Made by a program: the position numbers and the translations under genes
The notes under the pieces: generated by a model
Database searches by the model: none
Told to the model about the DNA's origin: nothing
Seen by the model: the letters and a program-made list of their open reading frames with translations, nothing else
Shown: positions 6,549 to 12,203 of the stretch, one piece after another
How the letters are laid out: the number at the start of each line of letters is the position of its first letter
How positions within the stretch are numbered: the stretch's first letter is position 1
Source: Actinomycetales bacterium UBA1416
GTDB taxonomy: Bacteria > Actinomycetota > Actinomycetes > Actinomycetales > Actinomycetaceae
DNA length: 12,818 bases
Direction: 5' to 3'
Assembly (NCBI GenBank): GCA_002304945.1
Contig: DBPQ01000108.1
Location: forward strand, 1 to 12,818

Positions 6549-6902
6549 TCAGAAGACGAGGGTCTTGTCCGCGGCGAGGGTGCGGTCTGCGAGCTCCTCC
6601 ATGGTGGAGCGGCGGGCCCCGTCCACGAGCATGTCCTCGCGGATGCCGCGGGCGTCGATGCAGGTGCCGCAGCACAGGATCTCGCCGGAGTTGCGGACCA
6701 CGGTGCCGATCATGCGGTCGAGCTTGTAGTACCCATCCGGGGTCTTCTGGCCGGCCACGGCGGCGGTGACGCCGTCGCCCATGAGGAAGACGGTCAGTTC
6801 CACGCCCTCCCGCTTGGACAATGACGCCGCCAGCCGGATCGCGTTGTAGGTGGAGTCCAGGCCGTAGGCGGACCCGTTGATGATCATGAGGACCTTCGTC
6901 AT
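6549..6902 (-). CDS. DsrE/DsrF/TusD-like sulfur-relay family protein
   Basis: A 117-residue single-domain protein. It opens with MTKVLMIINGSAYG and continues with the helix STYNAIRLAASLSKREGVELTVFLMGDGV, the fold start of DsrE-like proteins. A cysteine cluster ILCCGTCIDARGI (C77, C78, C81) lies where the family carries its sulfur-accepting cysteine. DsrE-type proteins pass persulfide sulfur between enzymes. The ATG at 6902 is fixed by the Shine-Dalgarno sequence AAAGGAG (minus strand, positions 6909-6915) with a 6-base spacer. The cysteine desulfurase gene follows in the same operon, and a divergent ArsR-rhodanese regulator adjoins its 5' end, so I infer a small sulfane-sulfur handling unit: desulfurase to DsrE carrier, with rhodanese-type control. 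The partners have not been shown to interact. Confidence 0.88.
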   Translation of the reverse strand: MTKVLMIINGSAYGLDSTYNAIRLAASLSKREGVELTVFLMGDGVTAAVAGQKTPDGYYKLDRMIGTVVRNSGEILCCGTCIDARGIREDMLVDGARRSTMEELADRTLAADKTLVF

Positions 6903-7567
6903 CGCGCGCTCCTTTCCTCAGGCAATCCTCGACCACTTCGCGCGCATCGGCGCGGCATTCGGGCATGCCAAGCGCGTGGAGATCGTGGACGTCCTCGCGC
7001 AGGGGGAGCGGAGCGTGGAATCGCTCGCGGGGCAGGTCAACGCCTCCGTCGCGAACACGTCCCGGCACCTGCAGATCCTCGCGGCGGCAGGCCTGGTCAC
7101 CCGGCGGGTGGAGGGGACGTCCCGGATCTATCGGCTGGCCGCGCCCGCGGTGGAGGAGGGATATCGCACCCTCGTGTCCCTCGCGGAGCAGCAGATCTCG
7201 GAACTCTCCGCACTCGCGGAGGCCTTCTTCGGCGCGGCGGACGGCACTCGGCCCGTGAGCTTCGCCGAGTTCGACGAACTGTCACGCACCGGCGACGTGG
7301 TGCTCGTGGACGTGCGCCCGCCGTCGGAGTTCGCTGCCGGTCACGTCGACGGCGCCGTCAACATTCCCGTCGCCGACCTCGCCTCCCGCCTGCGCGACCT
7401 CCCCCCCGGACACCGAGGTGGTGGCCTACTGCCGTGGCCCCTACTGCGTGATGGCGTCCACCGCCGTCGCCCAGTTGCGGGAGGCTGGGATCACCGCCGT
7501 GCGGCTCGAGGGCGGGCTCCCCGAGTGGCGGGCCGCGGGCCGGCCGGTGGCGGGCGGCGTGGGCTGA
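6886..7567 (+). pseudogene. ArsR-family regulator fused to rhodanese domain, frameshifted at C7
   Basis: The reading frame encodes an ArsR/SmtB winged helix (AILDHFARIGAAFGHAKRVEIVDVLAQGER, then a recognition helix NASVANTSRHLQIL, then a wing TRRVEGTSRIYRL) and a rhodanese domain starting at SFAEFDELS with DVRPPSEFAAGHVDGAVNIP. At 7401-7407 a run of seven Cs shifts the frame. One base fewer continues the domain perfectly as DTEVVAYCRGPYCVMAS, including the catalytic Cys codon at 7430-7432 and a second Cys at 7445-7447, and ends GLPEWRAAGRP... at the TGA at 7565-7567. Read literally, the protein loses its active site and runs on to about 7677. The ArsR part has no Cys, so sensing would rely on the rhodanese thiols. 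The start is also uncertain: the in-frame ATGs (6880, 6886) lie inside the 5' end of the divergent DsrE gene, and no canonical start follows before 6976. It may be a true pseudogene, a sequencing error in the homopolymer, or phase variation. Confidence 0.8.
6909..6915 (-). promoter_or_regulatory. Shine-Dalgarno sequence of the DsrE gene
   Basis: AAAGGAG on the minus strand lies six bases before the ATG at 6902. It is the clearest ribosome binding site in the window and decides that start. It also shows that this gene, unlike many neighbours, has a leadered transcript. It lies within the N-terminal codons of the divergent ArsR frame. Confidence 0.8.
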
Positions 7568-7589
7568 GGCGGCGCCACACATCCCGTGG

Positions 7590-7637
7590 CGTCTGTGAGC
7601 ACCTGGTTGCACATGCGCAAGCGAGTGCTCACAGACG
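7590..7637. terminator. Strong 13-bp hairpin between ArsR-rhodanese and HAD genes
   Basis: The arms CGTCTGTGAGCAC (7590-7602) and GTGCTCACAGACG (7625-7637) are perfectly complementary. Inside the 22-base loop a second nested stem, TTGC/GCAA (7607-7610 with 7617-7620), shares the same centre, so nearly the whole 48 bases are palindromic. No T tract follows, which is common for actinobacterial terminators. It lies 23 bases after the regulator stop and 24 bases before the -10 of the HAD gene, which fits a terminator separating the two. A regulator-binding palindrome is the alternative. Confidence 0.6.
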
Positions 7638-7661
7638 GCGGCGGGTCTGGCCGGCCCGGGG

Positions 7662-7667
7662 GACAAT
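7662..7667 (+). promoter_or_regulatory. -10 hexamer of HAD gene, probable leaderless start
   Basis: GACAAT stands exactly six bases before the ATG at 7674, with no ribosome binding site between. It is identical to the hexamer before the pRiA4b ORF-3-like gene. Confidence 0.5.
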
Positions 7668-7673
7668 GGGTGG

Positions 7674-8495
7674 ATGACACAGCGGCACGCGATCTTCCTG
7701 GACTTCGACGGCACCTACGCGGACCGCGGCATCGCACCGGCGGGGCACGTGGAAGCCGTGCGGGCGGCCCGGGCGGCGGGGAACATGGTGCTGCTGTGCA
7801 CGGGCCGGCCGAGGTCGATGCTCCCGGACCACATCCTGGCCGCGGGCTTCGATGGGATTGTCGCTGCTGCCGGTGGCTACGTGGAGGTGGATGGGGAGGT
7901 GCTGCTGGACACCCGCTTCCCCGCGGACCTCGCCGCCACGGTGCTCCGAGTGTTGGACGCGCACGATGTCGGGTACATCCTCGAGGCGCCCGAGGCCGTG
8001 CACGGGCTCCCCGGCGTGGACGAGCGCCTCCGGGCCGCCTTCGCAGGGCACTTCACCCCGGGGCAGGACGGCGGGCTGGCGGACATCATCGCCAACCTGC
8101 GAACCTCGGAGGACCTGTCCGGGGTGTCCTTCGGCAAGGTCACGCTCTTCGACTCACCCGTGCCAGTGACCGCCCTCGCCGAGGAGATCGGCGACGGGGT
8201 CGGGGCGCTGCCGAGTTCCGTCCAGGCGATGGGGGATTCCGTCGGCGAGATCTACCTGCTGGGCGTGCACAAGGCCGGGGGCATGGAGGTGGTGGCGGAG
8301 CGGTTCGGCCTGGAGCGGCAGCAACTCGTCGCGTTCGGGGACGGCCTCAACGACCTCGAGATGCTCGAGCACGCCGGGGTCAGCGTGGCGATCGAGGGTT
8401 CGCCCCCGGAGCTCCTCGCGGTGGCGCACCACGTGGCCGCCGGCCCGGAGGAGGAGGGTCTGGCGGCGGCGTTCGCCGCACTCGGGCTGACCTGA
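7674..8495 (+). CDS. Cof-type HAD-IIB family hydrolase (phosphatase)
   Basis: A 273-residue haloacid-dehalogenase-superfamily phosphatase. All four HAD motifs are visible: motif I DFDGT (10-14, nucleophile D10, acid/base D12), motif II LCTGRP (41-46, the Thr position), motif III with K200 in VHKAGGM, and motif IV GDGLNDLEML (222-231). The roughly 110-residue cap between motifs II and III is of the C2B (Cof/YbiV) kind. Such enzymes dephosphorylate sugar phosphates, PLP, FMN precursors or other small metabolites in the cytoplasm; the substrate here cannot be read from sequence. The ATG at 7674 is supported by GACAAT six bases upstream. The hairpin before it separates it from the regulator gene, so it is probably transcribed alone. 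Its stop codon overlaps a possible short membrane-peptide frame. Confidence 0.9.
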   Translation: MTQRHAIFLDFDGTYADRGIAPAGHVEAVRAARAAGNMVLLCTGRPRSMLPDHILAAGFDGIVAAAGGYVEVDGEVLLDTRFPADLAATVLRVLDAHDVGYILEAPEAVHGLPGVDERLRAAFAGHFTPGQDGGLADIIANLRTSEDLSGVSFGKVTLFDSPVPVTALAEEIGDGVGALPSSVQAMGDSVGEIYLLGVHKAGGMEVVAERFGLERQQLVAFGDGLNDLEMLEHAGVSVAIEGSPPELLAVAHHVAAGPEEEGLAAAFAALGLT

Positions 8496-8629
8496 GGCAG
8501 GGCGGTCAGAGGCGACAGTGGATCATCGGGGGGACGGCCGCCGTGATCCTCGCGGTCGTCGGGGCCACGGCAGGCGTCCTCATCTCCGAGAGTCGGCAGC
8601 CCGGCATGACTCTCCTCGTGGTCTCGTGA
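8492..8629 (+). other. Possible 45-residue membrane peptide or truncated gene remnant
   Basis: After the HAD gene this frame reads RQGGQRRQW, then a strongly hydrophobic run IIGGTAAVILAVVGATAGVLI, then SESRQPGMTLLVVS and a stop. This is a basic segment followed by one transmembrane helix, the usual N-terminus of a single-pass exported or membrane protein. Third codon positions are almost all G or C, as in real genes of this genome. No ATG or GTG precedes the helix. Only a CTG at 8492 (overlapping the HAD stop as CTGA) could start it; a GTG at 8543 falls inside the helix. It may be a coupled small protein, or the 5' scrap of a membrane-protein gene cut short when the DUF4143 module arrived. 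Function unknown. Confidence 0.3.
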
Positions 8630-8666
8630 GGTCGGCACCGCAGCCGGGGTACTTCACACGTCGAGC

Positions 8667-8732
8667 CCGAGAATCTGCAGGACAGGCGCCGAAAATCTGC
8701 AAGTCAGACACCGAAAAACCGCAAGTCCGTGC
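8667..8732 (+). repeat. Three 22-bp direct repeats upstream of second DUF4143 ATPase
   Basis: Units begin at 8667, 8689 and 8711, each with CCGARAA, so the period is exactly 22 bp. Unit 1 and unit 2 match at 17 of 22 positions, unit 2 and unit 3 at 16 of 22. The shared core is CCGAAAATCTGCAAGTC, with differences mostly at the 3' end of each unit. The array ends directly against the GAGGAT hexamer at 8733. The layout equals that of the 1201-1266 array but the sequence is unrelated. Most likely it is a tandem operator; there are no spacers as in CRISPR. Confidence 0.8.
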
Positions 8733-8738
8733 GAGGAT
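8733..8738 (+). promoter_or_regulatory. -10-like hexamer or Shine-Dalgarno before second ATPase
   Basis: GAGGAT stands six bases before the GTG at 8745, the same offset as TACGAT before the first ATPase. It matches TANNNT only at the A and final T. Its GAGG could instead act as a weak Shine-Dalgarno 8 bases from the start. The sequence does not decide between the two. Confidence 0.35.
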
Positions 8739-8744
8739 GTCCGT

Positions 8745-9992
8745 GTGGATATCGCCCAGCTCTACCGGAGGCACGCAGCTCAAGCCATTCGGGAGGCACT
8801 GACCGACACGCCTGTGGTCGTGATCCAAGGAGCCCGACAGGTGGGGAAGAGCACCTTGGCGGCCACGCTCGTCCGTGACTCCGTGAATGTGGTGTCCGTG
8901 ACGCTCGACGATCCGGGAACTCTGGCAGTGGCTGAGGCTGATCCCGTCTTCTTCGTGGAGCAAGCGGGTCAGGGCCTGCTGGTGATCGACGAGGCACAGC
9001 GTGCGCCCGGTCTGGTCCTGCCACTCAAGGCTGCTGTGGATCGTGACCGACGGCCCGGAAGGTTCCTGCTCACAGGATCTGCAGATCTCCTGCAGGTCAA
9101 GGGTGTGGGTGATTCCCTCGCCGGGCGGGCGGAGACCATCGAGCTCATGACGTTGAGCCAAGGGGAGTTGTCCGGTAGGGAGGAGCCGGAGGACTACGTG
9201 GCGTGGGTCCTGGGCGGAGCCGAGGGGCGCGGGTTCGAGGCCTTGGATCCACATGCCGTGGTGACAGGAGGGTATCCCGAGGTGATCACGCGCTCGGGAC
9301 CGCGCGCCGTCCGGTGGTTCTCGTCCTACATCGAGCGGCTCGCTGACCACGACGCACGGGAGCTTCAGTCCGGCGGCTACGCCGAGCACATGCGCGGCCT
9401 GTTGTCATTGGTCGCGGCCGGAGGGCAGGCGGAACTGGTGAAGGCCAGGTTGGCGCGTGCCATGGGTGTTGCGGAGAACAGCGTCGATGCCTACGTCCGG
9501 CTGGCAGCCACGATGAGGTTGTTGAACCAGGTCCCGTCCTGGGGCAGATCTCCGAGGGGCAGGATCGCGCGTCGCCCGAAGGTGAGCCTCTCGGACACGG
9601 GCCTCAGTTCGCACCTTGTGGGGTTCACGAGTGAGAAGGCATCAACAGTCGGTGGCCGTGAGTACTACGGCAGCCTGGTGGAGCAGTTCTGCGTTCTCGA
9701 ACTTGCCCGCCAACGGACATGGAGTACGGAGAGTTGGGACCTGTTCCACTTCCGGGATCACGATGGGCTGGAAGTGGACATCGTGATCGAGCTCGCCGAT
9801 GGCCGACTGATAGCGATCGAGGTGAAGAGCTCGAAGTCGGTCACGGAGAAGGCGTGGGCACCTTTGGAGCGGTTCCGTGGAAAGTTCCCGGACCGCGAGA
9901 TCACTGCTGTGGTGCTCCATGGTGGAACCCAAGTGGCGCACGTTGGTGGATGGTTGCACGTCCTGCCGATCACCTCCCTGTGGCAGGCGTGA
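8745..9992 (+). CDS. AAA_14 / DUF4143 family ATP-binding protein (second copy)
   Basis: A 415-residue paralogue of the protein at 1283-2563. It has Walker A GARQVGKST at 29-37, Walker B LLVIDEAQR at 78-86, the near-identical stretch LKAAVDRDRRPGRFLLTGSAD (94-114), and SLAGRAE at 124-130. A winged-helix-like segment lies at about 226-262 (GGQAELVKARLARAMGV, then AENSVDAYVRLA). The C-terminal DUF4143 signature is GLEVDIVIEL with D345 and IAIEVKSS with E359/K361, the same D-x13-ExK spacing as in the first copy. Both proteins end with a LP(V/I)xSLW motif. The two copies differ most in the putative recognition helix, which fits their different upstream repeats. Between Walker B and the helix-turn-helix it has VVTGGYPEV (172-180), the family's GGYP motif. 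The biochemical role of the family is unknown; the nuclease-like signature and DNA binding are inferences from motifs. Confidence 0.88.
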   Translation: MDIAQLYRRHAAQAIREALTDTPVVVIQGARQVGKSTLAATLVRDSVNVVSVTLDDPGTLAVAEADPVFFVEQAGQGLLVIDEAQRAPGLVLPLKAAVDRDRRPGRFLLTGSADLLQVKGVGDSLAGRAETIELMTLSQGELSGREEPEDYVAWVLGGAEGRGFEALDPHAVVTGGYPEVITRSGPRAVRWFSSYIERLADHDARELQSGGYAEHMRGLLSLVAAGGQAELVKARLARAMGVAENSVDAYVRLAATMRLLNQVPSWGRSPRGRIARRPKVSLSDTGLSSHLVGFTSEKASTVGGREYYGSLVEQFCVLELARQRTWSTESWDLFHFRDHDGLEVDIVIELADGRLIAIEVKSSKSVTEKAWAPLERFRGKFPDREITAVVLHGGTQVAHVGGWLHVLPITSLWQA

Positions 9993-10021
9993 AGCTCCTG
10001 GGTCGGAGGCATTGCCCGGTG

Positions 10022-10027
10022 GAGGAT
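10022..10027 (+). promoter_or_regulatory. GAGGAT hexamer before methyltransferase start
   Basis: GAGGAT lies exactly six bases before the ATG at 10034, the same sequence and offset as before the second ATPase. GGAGG within it (10021-10025) is also a fair Shine-Dalgarno sequence 8 bases from the ATG, which is the simpler reading. Either way it supports 10034 as the start rather than the longer upstream frame. Confidence 0.4.
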
Positions 10028-10033
10028 GGTGGC

Positions 10034-10786
10034 ATGACGGTCAACTCATGGCAGGGCTTCTTCGACTCCCACGCCGAGATCTACGACTCCAACGTATTCA
10101 CCGGCAACACCCTCGCGGAGGTGGACTTCCTCGTGGAGCACCTCGAACTGGCGCCCGGCGCGGCGATCCTCGACGTCGGGTGCGGCACCGGCCGGCACTC
10201 GGTCGAGTTGGCGCGGCGCGGGTTCGCCGTCACCGGCCTCGACCTCTCCGGTGAGATGCTCGCCCGGGCGAGGGCGCGGGCGGAGGAGGCGGGCGTCGTC
10301 GTCGAGTGGGTGCAGGGCGACGCCACCCGCTTCGACCTGGGCCAGCGTTTCGACGCCGCCATCTGCCTGTGCGAGGGTGCGTTCGGGTTGCTCAGCGCTG
10401 CCGACGACCCCTGGGACCAGCCACTCGCCATCCTCTCCAACATCTCGCGCGCACTGCGGCCGGGGGCGCCGGTGGCGCTGACGGCGCTGAGCGCGCCGGG
10501 GATGTTCCGCCGGTGGTCCGACGACGACGTCGCCGCCGGCCGCTTCGACCCCGCCACGTCCGTGGAGACGTCCGAGATGCCCCCGCGCGAGGGGTCGGAC
10601 CCGGTGACAGTGCGGGAGCGGGGCTTCACGCCGTCGGAGGTGAGTCTGCTGTTCCGGCTCGCGGGGCTCGCGGTGACCCACGTGGGCGGCGGGACGGCGG
10701 GGGACTGGGGCATCCGGCCGCTGAAGCTGGACGAGATCGAGGTCATGGTGCTGGGTCGGAAGGTGGGTGAGCCGGTCCCGGTGTGA
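10034..10786 (+). CDS. Class I SAM-dependent methyltransferase, small-molecule type
   Basis: A 250-residue protein with a Rossmann-type SAM site: motif I ILDVGCGTGRHSVELARRG at 45-63 with GCGTG at 49-53, the acidic ribose ligand D70 in VTGLDLSGEML, and a motif II/III area VEWVQGDATRFDL. It begins WQGFFDSHAEIYDSNVFTGN, typical of Methyltransf_11/25-like enzymes that act on small molecules. No DNA-methyltransferase catalytic motif (NPPY/DPPY or a PC loop) is present, so it is not a protecting partner for the restriction enzyme downstream. The substrate cannot be inferred. The frame stays open upstream to 9719 across the end of the ATPase gene, but the 10034 ATG has the ribosome-binding or -10 signal and the family's N-terminus. 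It lies 41 bases after the ATPase gene and could be read through from it. Confidence 0.85.
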   Translation: MTVNSWQGFFDSHAEIYDSNVFTGNTLAEVDFLVEHLELAPGAAILDVGCGTGRHSVELARRGFAVTGLDLSGEMLARARARAEEAGVVVEWVQGDATRFDLGQRFDAAICLCEGAFGLLSAADDPWDQPLAILSNISRALRPGAPVALTALSAPGMFRRWSDDDVAAGRFDPATSVETSEMPPREGSDPVTVRERGFTPSEVSLLFRLAGLAVTHVGGGTAGDWGIRPLKLDEIEVMVLGRKVGEPVPV

Positions 10787-10805
10787 GTGCCTGACAAGGA
10801 GGCAC
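10787..10805. terminator. Possible short hairpin after methyltransferase gene
   Basis: GTGCCT (10787-10792) and AGGCAC (10800-10805) form a perfect 6-bp stem with a 7-base loop directly after the TGA. There is no T tract. It may terminate the methyltransferase message just before the promoter of the restriction gene, or be part of an operator; weak support. Confidence 0.3.
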
Positions 10806-10809
10806 CTGG

Positions 10810-10815
10810 CAAGAT
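10810..10815 (+). promoter_or_regulatory. -10-like hexamer before restriction enzyme gene
   Basis: CAAGAT lies six bases before the GTG at 10822 and matches TANNNT at the A and final T. No Shine-Dalgarno sequence is visible in the 35-base gap apart from AAGGAGG at 10797ff (overlapping the hairpin), which is too far (about 18 bases) from the start. A leaderless start is the likely reading. Confidence 0.4.
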
Positions 10816-10821
10816 CGAACT

Positions 10822-12147
10822 GTGAGCGATCCGCGGCTGTTGAGAATCCAGGAACTGGTGCGCTACGACCGCACGTATTCGGCCGTGGAGGCGTTCACCG
10901 GCGAGTACCTCAACTTCTGGTATCTGCAGCAGGCGCCTGATTTCCAGCACAACCGGCTGCTCCTGGAGAGCGGAATCAATCCAGTGGCACAGGTCCGGGC
11001 GTCCGACGGAGTCCGAACCCCAATGGTCGCGCTTCGGTCGAGTCCATGGCGGGCGGGCTCGGACGCCACTCCGTGGCACGATGAATACGATCTGGACCAC
11101 GGCCACATTCGCTACTACGGAGACCACAAGGTTGGGACGCTCGGTCCCGTGGGCGTCACTCGGGGGAATCGGGCTCTCCTGGACCTCTGGACTGAACACG
11201 CATCGGGAGACCGCTCCGATCGAGTCCGCGCAGCGCCGTTGCTCGTCTTTCGCGGTGTCCCCGTCTACACGAACGGTGTACGAAAGGACAAGGGTCATCT
11301 GGAGTTCTGTGGCGTCTGCATTGTGGAGCGCCTTGAGTTCGTCCTTCAACGGGACCCCCAAACTGGAAGGACTTTTCCGAATATCGCCATCGACCTGAAC
11401 GTCGTCCGGCTTGACGCGAACGACGAGGTCGACTGGCGTTGGCTGGACGACAGGCGCGATCCGGGAACGTCGGCAGAACAGACCCTCCGATTCGCGCCGG
11501 ACGCGTGGAAGCAGTGGGTGAATGAAGGACGGGTGTCTCTGCCAAGGATTCGACGGCGGGTGATGAGCAGCCGGGTGCTCTCACGCGAGGACCAGATGCC
11601 ACTGCCCGGCAGCACTGAGGAGAAGGTGCTCCAGCAGATCTACAGCGCGTTCGACACCAACAAGCACGCCTTCGAGTGGTTGGCGTCGCGAGTGGCGGAG
11701 CAGGTTCTCGGTGAGTCCGGCGCCCGATACCAGGAGGGATGGCTCACCAAGGCGGGTGGTGACGGTGGTATGGACTTCGTTGGGCGCCTCGACGTCGGCA
11801 ACTCGAGTTCCAAGACCCCGCTTGTAGTGCTCGGTCAAGCGAAGTGTGTCGCGCCCACCTCGTCAATCAGTCCCGATCAAGTAGCCCGGGTGGTCGCCCG
11901 ATTGCGTCGGGGATGGATCGGAGTCTTCGTGACCACCGGTTCCTTCAGCCAGCAGGCTCAGGTCGAAGTGGTGGACGACGAATACCCCATCGTCCTGATC
12001 CCGGGCAGGGAACTCGCTCAAGCGGTGCGAAAGCTTGCCGAACAGTCCTACCAGGGCGACGTCGCCGCCCTTCTCGACACTGCCCTGAATGACTACCCCA
12101 ACGCGGTGACGCACCGGCGCCCAGAAGAGATCATCAGCGCGGGCTGA
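10822..12147 (+). CDS. Modification-dependent (type IV) restriction endonuclease, AspBHI/MspJI-like
   Basis: A 441-residue protein. The N-terminal half (about 1-250) resembles the AspBHI N-terminal, SRA-like reader region: GHIRYYGDHK (94-103), GNRALLDLW (115-123), APLLVFRGV (138-146), EFCGVCIVERLEFVLQRDPQTGRTFPN-like (161-187), and VDWRWLDDRRDP (203-214). The C-terminal half carries the Mrr-like PD-(D/E)XK nuclease core of the MspJI family: AGGDGGMDFVGRLDV (311-325) supplies D314 and D318, and VLGQAKC has Q339-A-K341, the family's Q-x-K in place of E-x-K. Such enzymes recognise 5-methyl- or 5-hydroxymethyl-cytosine in DNA and cut at a fixed distance, restricting phages and incoming DNA with modified bases. 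They need no cognate methyltransferase, and none is present. The GTG start is supported by CAAGAT six bases upstream and by the start of homologous sequence. Local base use is less G+C-biased than in the flanking metabolic genes, compatible with transfer. Exact recognition site unknown. Confidence 0.85.
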   Translation: MSDPRLLRIQELVRYDRTYSAVEAFTGEYLNFWYLQQAPDFQHNRLLLESGINPVAQVRASDGVRTPMVALRSSPWRAGSDATPWHDEYDLDHGHIRYYGDHKVGTLGPVGVTRGNRALLDLWTEHASGDRSDRVRAAPLLVFRGVPVYTNGVRKDKGHLEFCGVCIVERLEFVLQRDPQTGRTFPNIAIDLNVVRLDANDEVDWRWLDDRRDPGTSAEQTLRFAPDAWKQWVNEGRVSLPRIRRRVMSSRVLSREDQMPLPGSTEEKVLQQIYSAFDTNKHAFEWLASRVAEQVLGESGARYQEGWLTKAGGDGGMDFVGRLDVGNSSSKTPLVVLGQAKCVAPTSSISPDQVARVVARLRRGWIGVFVTTGSFSQQAQVEVVDDEYPIVLIPGRELAQAVRKLAEQSYQGDVAALLDTALNDYPNAVTHRRPEEIISAG

Positions 12148-12197
12148 GCGCCGTGCTCCCGCGACGGTCCCGAGCGCGCCCGCAATCCGCCCATGCC

Positions 12198-12203
12198 TAG
12201 AGT
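12198..12203 (+). promoter_or_regulatory. -10 hexamer before monooxygenase gene, probable leaderless start
   Basis: TAGAGT matches TANNNT and lies seven bases before the ATG at 12211. No ribosome binding site is present. The rest of the 63-base gap after the restriction gene shows nothing else I can name. Confidence 0.5.

Noticed and set aside
5504..6769. 421-codon plus-strand frame opposite the cysteine desulfurase
   Set aside because: Gly/Val/Arg-rich shadow; the desulfurase motifs on the other strand are complete.
7586..8629. 347-codon plus-strand frame overlapping the HAD gene
   Set aside because: Its part inside the HAD gene is a Gly/Arg/Ala-rich shadow; only the last 45 codons after the HAD stop look coding and are reported separately.
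8667..8732. CRISPR array
   Set aside because: Units are directly adjacent with no spacers and no cas genes; three degenerate copies next to a promoter fit an operator array.
10034..10786. DNA methyltransferase partner of the adjacent restriction enzyme
   Set aside because: It has the SAM-binding DVGCGTG motif but no DPPY/NPPY or PC catalytic motif or target-recognition region, and AspBHI/MspJI-type enzymes do not need a protecting methyltransferase.
9719..10786. Methyltransferase starting at 9719
   Set aside because: The upstream extension lies within the ATPase gene in another frame; the family N-terminus and the GGAGGAT signal mark the ATG at 10034.
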